DNA from: Asterias amurensis
Lineage: Eukaryota; Echinodermata; Asteroidea; Forcipulatida; Asteriidae
Reading direction: 5' to 3'
Length of the DNA: 64,000 nucleotides
Assembly: GCF_032118995.1 (NCBI RefSeq)
Contig: NC_092648.1
Location: forward strand, 4,107,001-4,171,000
A program made the position numbers and the translations under genes. Below the pieces are notes generated by a model. It ran no database searches, was not told where the DNA came from, and was given only the letters and a program-made list of their open reading frames with translations. This document shows, one piece after another, positions 11,898 through 23,500 of this stretch (position 1 is its first letter; the number at the start of each line of letters is the position of its first letter).

Positions 11898-12813
11898 GTA
11901 TGTAAAATCTCATTTCGGATTGGTTCATTTGCCCAGATTGATCATTGGCAATGGTTGCCCTGTATACGGCAATGGTTGCTCAATCAGTTAATTAGATGCA
12001 TGGCAATGATTGCCAAGATAAATGGCCATGGTTGCCAAGATCAGTTGCAATGGTTGCCATGATAACTAGCAATTGCTACCTAGATGTATGGCATTGGTTG
12101 CCCAGCTAGATGACTAGCAATTGTTGCCTAGATGGTAGTGGTTGCCCAGATGATTGACATATGGTTGCCCAGACGAATTACAGTGATTGCCAAGATTTAT
12201 GGCAATGGTTGCCCTGATGAATGACATTGGTTGCCCAGATGAATTACAGTGATTGCCCAGGTGAGAGGTGCCATGCATTGGTTGTCCATGACAATGGTTG
12301 CCTACTTGGATGCCCTTTGTTGCCCAGATGCATGGCATTGTTGTCCAGACTACAATGGTGTCCCAGGTGTACGGCAATGATTGCCCAGATAAATGGCCAT
12401 GGTTGGCAAGATCAATTCTAACGGTTGCCCTAATAACTAGCAATTGCTACCTAGATGTATGGCAATGGTTGCCCAGCTAGATGACTAGCAATTGTTGCCT
12501 AGATGGTAGTGGTTGCCCAGATGATTGACATATGGTTGCCCAGACGAATTACAGTGATTGCCAAGGTGACATGCAATGGTTGCCCGGATGTATGGCAATG
12601 GTTGTACTTGGTACATGGCAATGGTAATGGTTTCCCAGATGACTGGCATTGGTTGCCCATATCATTGGCAATAGTTGTCTAGTTGTGTGCCCTTGGTTGC
12701 CCAGTTGCATGCGATTGTTGCCCAGATTGCACTGGCTGCCTAGATGAATTGCAATATGGTTGCCCAGATGACTAGCATTTGTTGAAAATGATTTTCATTT
12801 CTCCTCTCTCTAG

Positions 12814-12939
12814 AAATGTGTGCCATTCTCGAATGAATGCTCATCCAAAGTGTTTGTGTCTGAGACCTACAAGTGCTTACCATCTACACGCTGTCTTCCC
12901 ATCCTGCACTTGTCTAGATGTTTGAGGGTTACAATAGAG
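12814..12939 (+). other. Exon-like module 7 (open throughout)
   Basis: A pyrimidine tract ending CTCTCTCTAG (12813) precedes 126 bp, and GAG/GTATTT follows. Frame 0 is open for all 42 codons in a symmetrical 0-0 phase. It begins K-C-V-P-F and carries cysteines at codons 2, 9, 21, 27 and 36. It is the only copy open from end to end and the last before the array stops, so it may be the founder or a still-functional exon. I recognise no family. Confidence 0.5.
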
Positions 12940-13167
12940 GTATTTAACATCCCGGTGGTTACACTAACATGAAAAAAGTGGGCTGTGTTTGCAGCACTTT
13001 TACAGACGGCACCCCTATACGCCACATGCCACAACATTTTGGGGACTTCATGCTGGCATCAGCCTAACCCAAATGAATGGTTTTCCCTACAGATTGATAA
13101 CAGACTTAAAAAATATAAACAAGTTTTGATTAACAATACCCCTTTTTAAAACTATTTAACTCATTAA

Positions 13168-13509
13168 TTAAAGACGCTGGACACTATTGCTAGTTGTCAA
13201 AGACCAGTCTTCTCACTTGGTGTATCTCATGAATTAACAAACCTGTGAAAATTTGAGCTTAATTGGTTATCGAAGTAACGAGATAGCAATGAAAGGAAAA
13301 AAACCTTGTCACACTAAGTTGTAAGCTAAAAGATGCTTGATTTAAGATGCTTGATCTCGAAAATTCTTTCTCAAAAACTAAGTTAATTCACAGGGAGCTG
13401 TTTCTCACAATGTTTTATACTATCAACAGCTCTCAACTGCTTGTTACCAAGTAAGGTTTTAAGCTAATAATTATTTTGAGTAATTACCAATAGTGTCCGT
13501 TACCTTTAA
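13168..13509. mobile_element. TTAA MITE, GGCACTGGACAC family
   Basis: It starts TTAAAGACGCTGGACACTAT and ends with ACCAATAGTGTCCG and CCTTTAA, flanked by TTAA. This family recurs at least ten times in the window and is its most abundant dispersed element. Confidence 0.8.
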
Positions 13510-13557
13510 TAAGGTTTTACAGATGTAGGATATGTGTATAGAAGAGCAGTTAATGTG

Positions 13558-13581
13558 ATGTCACGGGTCACATCGTCTATA
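13558..13581. repeat. Solo end of a 'GGTCACATCGTCTATA' MITE
   Basis: A 16-bp match to the right end of the element at 52,760-52,970. No matching left end was found nearby, so it is probably a remnant. Confidence 0.4.
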
Positions 13582-13649
13582 GCCAGTAACTGTCACTGCG
13601 CCTCGAACACCCAGCAGGGGTGGATATGTGCGCATTACAAGTCTTATAC

Positions 13650-13772
13650 TTATTATTATTATTATTATCATTACTATTATTATTATTATTTACTATTACT
13701 ATTATAACTATTATTATTATTACTATTATTATTATTATTGTTATTATTATTATTGTAATTATTATAAGTTTT
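13650..13772. repeat. ATT/ACT microsatellite
   Basis: Imperfect (ATT)n with ACT variants over about 120 bp. Apparent open frames of Ile, Leu or Asn runs on both strands are artefacts. Confidence 0.9.
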
Positions 13773-13815
13773 TTGAGTTTGAGAAGTGCAGTGCATAATG
13801 GAACCATCAAATAGC

Positions 13816-14082
13816 TTAAAGGCACTGGACACATTTATTATCTCACTTGGTGTATCCCAAAATATCAAATATGTTGGGCTCAATTGGTCATCGAAGTTTT
13901 CAAGAGAATAATAAAAGCCTTCAGACCTGAAGTCTTTTATTATTTGAGTGATATTACCTCCTAAAAAACTACGTTACTTCAGAGAGAGCCGTTATACCAT
14001 AAACATCTCTCCAGTGCTCATGGCCAAGAAAGTTTTAATGGTAGCAATTATTATAAGTAACTACCAAGTGTCCATTGGCTTT
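13816..14082. mobile_element. TTAA MITE, shortened copy
   Basis: It starts TTAAAGGCACTGGACACATT and ends near CAAGTGTCCATTGGCTTT. It is shorter than the copy at 13168 and belongs to the same family. Confidence 0.7.
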
Positions 14083-14527
14083 ACATCTGTACATCTTACA
14101 CATCAATGAATCATGGTTTACTCATGTCAGTATTTAAAATAATTGTTTTAGTTAAAATAATAACTCGCATTTTGTAAAACAATGCCCTTCAAAAGTTTTG
14201 GCTCTGTGGTTCTAGTAAACCCTTGACGTTGAACTAATTTAAAGAAGAAAGTCATCCTTTTGTGTTTTTATTGGGAATTTTAATAATTTTGTTTAAATAT
14301 TATAATTGTTCATCAAAAACATGAGAAAGTTCTCTTACTGTTGACATAAAAGTCTCACAAACTCATCCCTAGGTCATTGTTGACCTTTTGTTGTCAAACA
14401 TTTATCGTGTAAAGAAAGTAGTTATGTTTCGGGCAAGTTTAGTTTAATTAATCAAAGTAAACGTGGTGTATACAGAATGTTTAGTAAGTCTGACAATTTT
14501 TGTTAAAGCCTTTTAATGGGAACATTT

Positions 14528-14729
14528 AATAGACCGATCCATTAAGCTCCACCCCATTGCGTATTGACCAATCACGACAAAACGAAGGTCCGAAAATCAA
14601 GTCCGTCATGGGTGCGCTTATGCTTTGCAATTGCGCGCGTGGCAGAGTTGTGCAGAAAGGCATTGGAGAGGCTGACGTGTTCTTGCTCCCACGTGCGTTG
14701 TGGGAGGAGCCAAATGGATCGGTCTATTA
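14528..14729. mobile_element. MITE, AATAGACCGATCC ends
   Basis: AATAGACCGATCCATT at the left pairs with AATGGATCGGTCTATT at the right. The interior is GC-richer than the surroundings. No coding. Confidence 0.8.
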
Positions 14730-15189
14730 GATGACAACTGTACTAATTGAGATTACTTTTCTCAATTCCTTAAAACAAAAGTACCAGAAAAGTAAAACCA
14801 TGCAGACAGAAACCAACCTTCCAAAAACTACGTGAAATCAGCATAAATTATTGCACAAAATTAGTTGTAACAGCTTAGCAGTGTTGTTTATTTATTGATA
14901 AATGAGATAACTCACAAATAATGTAACAAACGTATTGTGTCCAATAGATAAAGTATCACTTTTCACAAGATTCTGTTTTTCAAGCGAGTTACTTTACAAA
15001 GTACAGTAATTTAGCTAATGGTTTTATATTAACCTTAAAATTGTATTGTTTATAGTATATTATTTGGAGTTGTCAAATAAAATACCTATTTAAATGAAGC
15101 AAAACATCTATTTATTCTCTTATTTTGTTGTGATATACTTGTACTTATGTTTATTGTTGAATTAATTATGGAAGACATAGAGCCTAATT
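14730..15189. other. AT-rich, no feature seen
   Basis: No open frame, repeat or element that I can support. Confidence 0.5.
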
Positions 15190-15645
15190 AAAGTATCCCA
15201 AAGTACAATACCTTTAAAAACTTAAACCACTCCTTATACCATCATTACATTTAAATAAAACAAGTTCCTTTAATATAAAATGAGCCCCTTTAATCTTTAA
15301 AAACCTAACTACCATTTATACCATGGTTACAATTAAATAAAACAAGTTCCTTTAATATAAAATGAGCCCCTTTAATCCAGAAAGTACCACACCTTAAAAA
15401 CCCCAAATACCACTTAAACCATCATTTCAATTAAATAAAACAAATTCCTTTAATATAAAATGAACCATTTTACTCCAGAAAGTACCACACCTTTAAAACC
15501 CTAACTACCACTTATACCATTGTTACAATTAAATAAAACAAGTCCCTTTAATATAAAATGAACCCCTTTAATCCAAAAAGTACCACACCTTTAAAAACTT
15601 AAACCACTCCTTATACCATCATTACAATTAAAAGAAACAAATTCC
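15190..15645. repeat. ~100-bp tandem repeat, 4-5 units
   Basis: Units share 'CAAATTCCTTTAATATAAAA', a 'tgagccc' box and 'AGTACCACACCTTTAAAA'. The copies are diverged by scattered substitutions. Confidence 0.75.
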
Positions 15646-15987
15646 CTAACACTTAAATAATACATGTACACCTTTAAACCAATATTGCAAGATATTTATT
15701 ACTTGTTGTTATATCCCTTTAATGCAATTCAAACTGTTCCGTTAAAACAATACCACACTACAGTGAAGTCCCAAGAACCTATATCCCCCATAAACAATAC
15801 TTAAATCTACCCAGCATCTCCCCTTGAGACCACACCCAATCCCAATGATGTATATCTCCATACAGTCATTCCCCATCAATGGTCCTGCTCATCAGCACAC
15901 TCAGCAACCTCCAAGTCCCTAGTCCCAACCCTAACCCATCAACCAAGCCCTTATCCCAACCAGCCCATCCCACTCTCCTACCATCAC

Positions 15988-16640
15988 CCCAAGTCCTCAT
16001 CCCAAACAGTCCAGCCAATTACTCCTACACCATCACCCAAGCCCTCATCCCAAACAGTCCAGCCAATTACTCCTACACCATCACCCAAGTCCTCATCCCA
16101 AACAGTCCAGCCAATTACTCCTACACCATCACCCAAGTCCTCATCCCAAACAGTCCAGCCAATTACTCCTACACCATCACCCAAGCCCTCATCCCAAACA
16201 GTCCAGCCAATTACTCCTACACCATCACCCAAGCCCTCATCCCAAACAGTCCAGCCAATTACTCCTACACCATCACCCCCAAGTCCTCATCCCAAACAGT
16301 CCAGCCAATTACTCCTACACCATCACCCAAGTCCTCATCCCAAACAGTCCAGCCAATTACTCCTACACCATCACCCAAGTCCTCATCCCAAAGAGTCCAG
16401 CCCATCATCACTCCTACCATTACCCTAAGCCCTCATCCCAAACAGTCCACCCCACTCTTCTAACATCACCCCAAGTCCTCATCCCAAACAGTCCACCCCA
16501 CTCTCCTACCATCACCCCAAGTCCTCATCCCAAACAGTCCAGCCAAATACTCCTACCATCACCCCAAGCCCTCATCCCAAAGAGTCAAGCCCATCATCAC
16601 TCCTACCATCACCCAAGCCCTCATCCCAACCAACCGAGCC
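15988..16640. repeat. 48-bp C-rich minisatellite
   Basis: About eight near-identical 48-bp units (AAGTCCTCATCCCAAACAGT is the core) are followed by more diverged units to about 16,640. The plus strand is strikingly poor in G. Because 48 is divisible by 3 a 194-codon frame runs across it from 15,879, with a 16-residue repeat; I treat this as an artefact unless expression is shown. Confidence 0.8.
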
Positions 16641-16869
16641 CACTGGCTGCAGCAACCTCCCAGACCCTTACCCTAGCCCACCGAGGAACCTCCTTGGCCC
16701 CTCAGCACTTAGAAATTTTACTCCTCCAGCCAAGCTCCAAGGCCCTTGTAGGCCCTTGGTCAGCCTTCAGATCAGCTAGAAATCCAAGGGTTGAGCCAGG
16801 GAAAATAAATTCTCAAATATTTTCTAAGTCAGCCATTTTTAACTTCATCACTCCAAAAACCGTTAGATT

Positions 16870-16945
16870 TTTATAACAGCTCAGTAGCACAGCAGTGAGA
16901 GAGAGTGCTTACAGAGCGGAAGGTCCCCGGTTCAAGCCCTGCACA
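16870..16945 (+). repeat. tRNA-like SINE head remnant
   Basis: An A-box-like TAGCACAGCAGTGAGAG is followed by a B-box-like CCGGTTCAAGCCC. No acceptor stem pairs, so this is not a functional tRNA. Confidence 0.45.
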
Positions 16946-16989
16946 TTTTTGTTAGAATTGTAAAAAATTCTTTATTTAATGGTAAAAAA

Positions 16990-17075
16990 GGTCCCCGAAG
17001 GGATTTGAACCCACCCTGCTCACAGCTCCAGGATTCCTGGGGCTGTGAGCTAGCCCGCTGCGCTACGGCGGCTCT
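16990..17075 (-). repeat. tRNA-like SINE head remnant
   Basis: On the minus strand there is an A-box-like TAGCGCAGCGGGCTAGC and a B box GGTTCAAATCC. The middle folds as a long CTCACAGC/GCTGTGAG hairpin instead of an anticodon arm. It lies convergent with the head at 16,870. Confidence 0.5.
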
Positions 17076-17279
17076 TGAAAAAATTTGCTCGGAACTAATA
17101 TTTAAACCTTAGAATGGAAAGGTCAAATTAAAAAAAAGGAGATGAACCCTATGACCTTTGACCTTAGCAAGAGTCACAAGAACAAAAATAGAATAAAGAC
17201 ATGTCAGTTGGTGTGCGTTAAATAAAGGTTTATTTCCAGAACAAAAATAAACAATGCAAATATTAACGAGTAAAGCTAA

Positions 17280-17870
17280 ATGCCATTAATACTAAATACA
17301 TGTACCATTTAAATAGTTTAACATAAGAAAGTTACCAAGTTAAATTTAAAAACCTATTTAACTTAAATTTAGGTGTTTTTTGTTTAAGTATAAATATTAG
17401 TGTAATTTTTACCAAACGGGTGCTTTAAGCATCGAATTTGAGTGCGTAAGATTTATCTCATTTTGAATACCAAATTGCTTAAGCATAAGTTACTTGTTTT
17501 TCTTTATAAGAACTCAAATATAGGTCGTTAAGACTAAATACATGTCACATTTTAAGAAGTTTAACATTAGAAAGTTACAAAGTAAATTTAACTAAAATTT
17601 AAGTCCTTTTTTTGAAGTATAACTAAATTAGTAAGCAAAGAATTATAGATTTATCTTAACTTTAACATAAGTTACTTATTTTTCTTCATTCAGACCAAAA
17701 TAAGATTAAAGTTGTCGCAAAATAAAAACTTTTAAGTAACTTCTAATAAAAGTTATTATAACATATCAAAGTTTACTTAAATTTTAACAAAAATTCACCA
17801 TTGTCACAATTAAAGTATTAAACAGTAAGTATCTAAAGCGAGGCTGCCATATTACACGGTTTATTAGACG
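17280..17870. repeat. AT-rich direct duplication (~240-bp shift)
   Basis: 'TAAATACATGT' followed by 'AGTTTAACAT-AGAAAGTTAC' occurs at about 17,290-17,345 and again at 17,535-17,590. No coding frame. Confidence 0.55.
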
Positions 17871-17979
17871 CATCGATCGTGTACAAGTTGTGAATTAACA
17901 TTCAATTTCTGCAGCGCCTGTTTATACGAACGACACCGACGACGTTATTCGATAATTTATAAACTTGTGACTTGACATT

Positions 17980-20245
17980 TTATTAACATCACCTCCTACA
18001 CATGCCTTATTAAGAGAACATTTCTTAAAGTACAATATATACAAATTTGTTTTACAGTATCAAAGATAACTCAAACTTTATATTTAAAGTCAAACGTAGG
18101 ATCGCTGTCCTTTAAACGCACTGATTAAATATTCACAGAAAATCATGTGTTTGTTTTCTTAACACAGTTCTTGTATTACCATCACCTCCTACACATGCCT
18201 CATTAAGAAAACACTTCTTAAAGTACGATACAATAAAAGTTGTTTTACATTATCAAAGATAACTCAAACTTTATTTTTAAAGTCAAACAGGACTGTTCAC
18301 TGTCCTTTATACACACTGATTAAATATTCACAGAAAATCATGCGTTTGTTTTCTTAACACAGTTCTTGTATTACAAGATTACTTTCTAGAAACCAGGCTG
18401 TCTTTTCGCACGGCTTAATCAATCGATGCATCGACCCGTACAAACGTGTAATCGTATTAATCGTATAAACATATTTTCCTTTAAACACACTGATTAAATA
18501 TTCACAGAAAATCAAGTCTTTATTTTATTAGCACGATTCTTGTATTACAATATACCTTTCTAGAAACAAGGCTGTTTTTCCGCACGGCTTAATCGATCCT
18601 AGCATCGACCCGTATAAACGTGTAATCGTATAAACATATTGTACTTTTCAACACACTGATTAAATATTCACAGAAAATCGTGTCTTATTTTCTTAACACA
18701 GTTATAGTACTACAAGATTACTTTCTAGAAACCAGGCTACCTTTTTCGCACGGCTTAATCAATCGATGCATTGCCCCATATAAACGTTTCTCCGATCTCT
18801 GCAGCGCGAATTCATAAACAAATATTTTCTTTGTCATTGTTACTCATAATTTGTGCACTTGTAGTGCCTAGTACATGTTTGTGCAACCCTTTTATTTTGT
18901 TTTTATTACACTTAATGAATTGTTATTACTGAAGTAATACAACATTTAACAGTTAACATTTTTAAGCATATAACGCATCATAGAACATGTTAGGTTTCTT
19001 TTTCATTCAAATAACATAACTATTATTTTATTCAAAACCTAATTTAATTATGAAAAGTTAGTAGAAGACAATACAGAACCTTCATCAATAACATGTAGTG
19101 TCAAATTTAGAACTATTAAACAAAATTCTTAATGACTATAAATGATAAATTGTAATTTTCTTTTACTCATTAAAAAAACAACATGTTCCTTTGTCATGTG
19201 GTTACCTGTAAGTATATTTATTTGAATCATGGAATTTATTTCATTTATTTTTGTGTTTGTAGTGGTTAGTTTAACATGTTACTTTGTCATGTGGTTACTT
19301 GTTAGTATATTTATTTGAATCATGGAATTTATTTCATTTATTTTTGTGTATGTTAGTGGTTAGATTAACGTAACAAAATTCAATCGATACGTACAAACGA
19401 ATTTCCGATCTCCGAGCGCTCATTCGTAAACAACATTTCCATTGTTGACATCCAATTAACAGCACCCCCTACACATGCCTCATTAATGAAACATTTCTTA
19501 AAGTACCATACAATAAAAGTTTTTTTTTATAATATCAAAGATTACTTAAATTTTATTTCTCAAGTCAAACATCAGATCATTTGCTGTCACTTAAATTCAC
19601 TGATTAAATATTCACAGAAAATAATGTCTTTATTTTTGTAACACAGTTCTTTTGTTACAAGATACCTTCCAGAAACAAGGCTGTTTTCCGCACGGCTTAA
19701 TTAATCAATTCATCGACACGTATAAATGTACGTCCGATCTCGGTAACGCCATTCATACAAAACGTAACCCTTTCAGTTTCATTTTATTTTTATAACACTC
19801 AATCGATTGTTATTACTGAAGTAATAAAACATATAATAGTTAACATTTTTAAGCATATAACGCATCATAGTATATGTTATGTTTCTATTTCACTCAATTA
19901 ACATTCATAATTTTTTTATTATTAAAAACCTAATTGAATTCATGGAAAGATAGTAGAAAACACTACATAGCCTTCATCAATTACATGTAGTGTCGAATTT
20001 AGAACTTTTAAACAGTATTCATAGTAACTATAAATTATAATTTTCTTTTGCTCATTAAAAAAACATATAATTTTGCATGTTAGTATATTTATTTGAATCA
20101 TTGAATTTATTTCATTTATTTTTGTGTATGTTAGTGGTTAGATTAACATATTTCTTCCTTATGTGGTTACTTGTTAGTATATATTAGAATCATGGAATTT
20201 ATTTCATTTATTTGTGTGCATGTTTGTGGTTAGATTAACGTAACA
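17980..20245. repeat. Nested AT-rich duplications
   Basis: A segment containing CACAGAAAATCATG, 'ACACAGTTCTTGTATTAC', 'CGCACGGCTTAATC' and 'GCATCGACCCGT' recurs at about 18,140-18,180 (partly), 18,325-18,465, 18,495-18,625, 18,655-18,790 and 19,610-19,735. A second segment with 'TTAAGCATATAACGCATCAT' and 'TTTATTTGAATCATGGAATT' recurs at about 18,905-19,375 and 19,790-20,240, an offset near 890 bp. This is old, diverged satellite-like DNA with no genes seen. Confidence 0.7.
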
Positions 20246-20399
20246 AAATTCAATCATAATTGGATGTTTTTGAGGACAAAACTACTAATCATTTATATTT
20301 TGTTTTAATAAATGTCATGGCTAATTATTTATTCCTTATTCTCATTGATGTTGCCCAACTCTATAATTTGTTGTAATACCCGAGTAAACATCCTTGTTA

Positions 20400-21430
20400 T
20401 TATGTTAATTTGTTTGTAAATTATGTCCTTCGATACAATATTGGTCGCAATATCTTCAACGCGCGATGACTTTATGTCCGCCCGACTCACACTCTGACAC
20501 AACCTTTTATGTAACAAATCTCCTTGTAAGTGATGCACAAAAATAAAATGTTATCTTACAAAAGATTACAGATTTTAAATAGGAAAATATAAACATCTTG
20601 CAGCCTAAAACTTATGGTTATTATTTGTAACATTGTTATGTTTAAGTTAGTTCTTAATTCATTGTACTGAAAACATAACATTAATAAATGTTGGTTGTTA
20701 AATTTCCTACTTGATTTTTGTCATATAAGTGTTCATAAATTTATCAGTTTGACCAATGACATAATTTGCAACATGCAGTAACACAATTATATTGAACATT
20801 TTTGAATAAGAAAATATAAACATCTTGCAGCCTAAACTAATGGTTATTATTTGTAACATTGTTATGTTTAAGTTAGCTCTTAATTCATTGTAGTTAGTAC
20901 TGAAAACATAACATTAATAAATGTTGGTTGTTAATTTTATATATATTGAATTTTGTCATATAAATGTTCATAAATTTATCAATTTGACCAAGGTCATAAT
21001 TTGCAACATGCAGTAAATTAATTACAAGATTTCTCAAAGGTTAGAAATTATTAACATAGAACTTCTTTTAGATTGAACATTTTGAACTTTTTGAATAAAA
21101 TATTCATAACAAAATCGTTGTTAGATGTGTTAAATGCCAAATAAGTTTTAAAACATTGATTAATTTTAATTTACTTATTATTTGTAATTTTGTTTGTGTG
21201 TGTCTTTTTTTAAAGTTATATTTTATGTGTACATACAATTTGGGGATTAATTTTGGAGTTAGATTATAATTATTGCTATTTTTTTTCTGGTTCGATAAGA
21301 TGTTCCAGTACATTTATGTATTTTATACAAAGAAGACCTATATGAAGAAACAAATGTGATATTTCCGCGATATTTACAACGCACGACAACTTGATGTCCG
21401 CTCGACTCACGCTTTAGCAGCAACCTCGTT
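20400..21430. repeat. Paired AT-rich repeats
   Basis: About 145 bp at 20,575-20,720 ('AACATCTTGCAGCCTAAA', 'ATTAATAAATGTTGGTTGTT') recurs at 20,813-20,960. A block with 'CAACGCRCGA' and 'ATGTCCGCYCGACTCAC' occurs at about 20,455-20,515 and 21,375-21,420. No coding. Confidence 0.6.
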
Positions 21431-21494
21431 TCTATACCAACAAATTAAACTAGTGAATATTTATTTAGGTTCTACAAACAACCAGCCAAAGGTA

Positions 21495-21700
21495 CTGTAA
21501 ACACCCATGATAACGTTTAACATCACAACTCACAAATAGTAATTCATACACTTTAAAACATAAACTTATGTAAACACCCGTGATAACGTTTAACATCACA
21601 ACTCACAAATAGTGATTCATTAGTTAAACATAAACTTTTGTAAACACCCATGATAGTTGTTTAACATCACAATTCATAAGTAGTAATGCATATAATTAAA
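21495..21700. repeat. ~75-bp tandem repeat, three units
   Basis: The unit contains TGTAAACACCCATGATAACG and 'ACATCACAACTCACAAATAG'. Copies start near 21,497, 21,571 and 21,641. Confidence 0.75.
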
Positions 21701-21734
21701 CATAGTACACCACTGCAAACAATTTATTTCAGTT

Positions 21735-22800
21735 TCAAACTTTGCCTATCTTTTTGGGGGGAATTCTTCAACATAGTAAATTGATGGGCTATCTTTGTCT
21801 GAGCCTATGGGAGTTTGACCGTGAAGAAGCAGCACACACCTCCGCACAAGGCAGAAGTGGCACACACCTCCGCATCAATGCAGAAGTGGCACGCACCTTC
21901 GCATGATAAGTGCAATCTCACAATGTCACCATTATAGGAGCTGACACTCCCATGATAAGAGACAGACAATAATGGGATACACTGCAAGACATCATACTGG
22001 GGTGAGATGCCTTCAAAACGCTGTCGTCTCCCAAAGCTGATGTATTTTTTGTTGCAAGATTAGGGTAAGGGTTATTCTGTTCTATTCAATTTCAAATTTA
22101 ACCTTTCTTTTGGGAGGGGGGTTCTTCAACATAGTAAATTGATGTGCTATCTTTGCCTGAGCCTATGGGAGTTTGACCGTGAAGAAGCAGCACGCACCTC
22201 CGCACAAGGCAGAAGTGGCACACACATCCGCATCAATGCAGAAGTGGCACGCACCTTCGCATGATAAGTGCAATCTCACAATGTCACCATTATAGGAGCT
22301 GATACTCCCATGATAAGAGACAGACTATAATGGGATACACTGCAAGACATCATACTGGGGTGAGATGCCTTCAAAACGCTGTCGTCTCCCAAAGCTGAAG
22401 TATTTTTTGTTGCAAGATTAGGGTAAGGGTTATTTTGTTCTATTCTATTTTATATTTAACATTTCTTTTTGGGGGATTTCTTTGACATAGTTTATTGATG
22501 GGTTATCTTTGCCTGAGCCTATTAAGGGAAATTGACCGTGAAGAAGTAGCACACACCTCCGCACAAGGCAGAAGTGGCACACACCTCCGCATCAATGCAG
22601 AAGTGGCACGCACCTTTGCATGATAAGTGCAATCTCACAATGTCACCATTATAGGAGCTGATACTCCCATGATAAGAGACAGACTATAATGGGATACACT
22701 GCAAGACATCATACTGGGGTGACACGCCTTCAACGCGATGGATTCTCCCATAGTTGCTGTATTTTAAGTTGCTAAGATTAGGGTAAGGGTTGTTCTATTC
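21735..22800. repeat. ~355-bp tandem repeat, three units
   Basis: Three long units start near 21,735, 22,088 and 22,443. They contain 'ACACACCTCCGCA' sub-repeats, 'GGGATACACTGCAAGACATC' and 'GATTAGGGTAAGGGTT'. Conservation is high, so the expansion is fairly recent. The third copy has diverged at its end, and part of the unit ('CAGACTATAATGGGATACAC') appears once more at 22,800. Confidence 0.85.
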
Positions 22801-22994
22801 AGACTATAATGGGATACACTGTTTCAAATCCTTGTTTTGTGATGCACGTAACATATAATGCAGATATATACCAGAACTAAACTTGTTTCACATTAAAGCT
22901 TATAATTATAAAACTATGCAAGTACAACATTATACATAAGTACACCATCGCAAGTATTTTTTGTCATCAGATTTTGCTGATTGTCATCCGGGTA

Positions 22995-23375
22995 AGCTTT
23001 GTTCAATTAGCAGGGCTACCAACGTGCAGGTTCCAGGATACCAGCCCCACGCGCTTTCTGAGATCGTAAGAGCCAATTGCACCGCCCCTTAAGGGGACGG
23101 GTCCGGTCCACTGTCCCAACTTCGGCGCCAGGACAGCCTCCCTACTCTTAGTAACGCGGTCCCTAGTTGAAAGGACTAGGGACTACTTCCGTTGGTCAAC
23201 CATTTGTGATAACACCGGCACCATCCTGACAGATGAGGAGCCCAAATGCACCTTTAAGATCAACCACCCAGTGGCCCGAGCCGGAAGTAGGACCCCACAT
23301 GCCACGTGCAAGTGTCCAGGTCCCTTTAATCTAACCGCCGCACCACAAAGATCGCTAAATTTGCTTACAAACGCA
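22995..23375 (-). repeat. GC-rich block, possible SINE
   Basis: A sharp rise in GC against AT-rich flanks. On the minus strand it starts near 23,360 with GTGGTGCGGCGGTTAGATT, which could be an A box; no clean B box follows. It contains the palindrome CCCCTTAAGGGG and an inverted pair GGTCCCTAGT/ACTAGGGAC. No family is recognised. Confidence 0.35.
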
Positions 23376-23437
23376 TTATGCAATTTCACAATTTATCGCA
23401 ATTTCATAGCGCAAACAAAATCGCATTTGTGCTTGCT

Positions 23438-23500
23438 TGCAATGGTGTACTTATTTACAAGATGTTAATTAAAATCATATTAACAATAATGAAAGATGCT
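23438..23500 (-). pseudogene. Fragment of the duplicated gene unit
   Basis: 'AATGGTGTACTTATTTACAA' and its continuation match the segment found beside every copy of the duplicated unit (31,782; 35,270; 42,745). It marks the left end of a diverged copy, later split by the insertions at 23,501-24,600. Confidence 0.5.

Larger units (their letters stand above)
5415..12785. repeat. 22-bp palindromic minisatellite array
   Basis: A degenerate tandem repeat with a unit close to TGGCAATGGTTGCCCAGATG plus two bases (period about 22 bp). Each unit carries the dyad GGCAA-TGG-TTGCC, a potential 5-bp stem hairpin. The array is broken at about 1-kb intervals by splice-bounded modules, by two SINEs and by one foldback MITE. 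Many variant units and longer local duplications exist, for example around 9,230-9,560. Open frames on both strands are by-products and are not called. Confidence 0.9.

Noticed and set aside
5415-12785. CRISPR-like array of ~22-bp repeats
   Set aside because: The repeats are contiguous and degenerate with no unique spacers, and the context is an animal genome with spliced genes.
13620-13834. Leu/Ile-rich and Asn-rich open frames
   Set aside because: Translation of an ATT microsatellite.
22067-22082. Interstitial telomere repeat (TTAGGGTAAGGG)
   Set aside because: A single imperfect pair per 355-bp unit, not a TTAGGG array.
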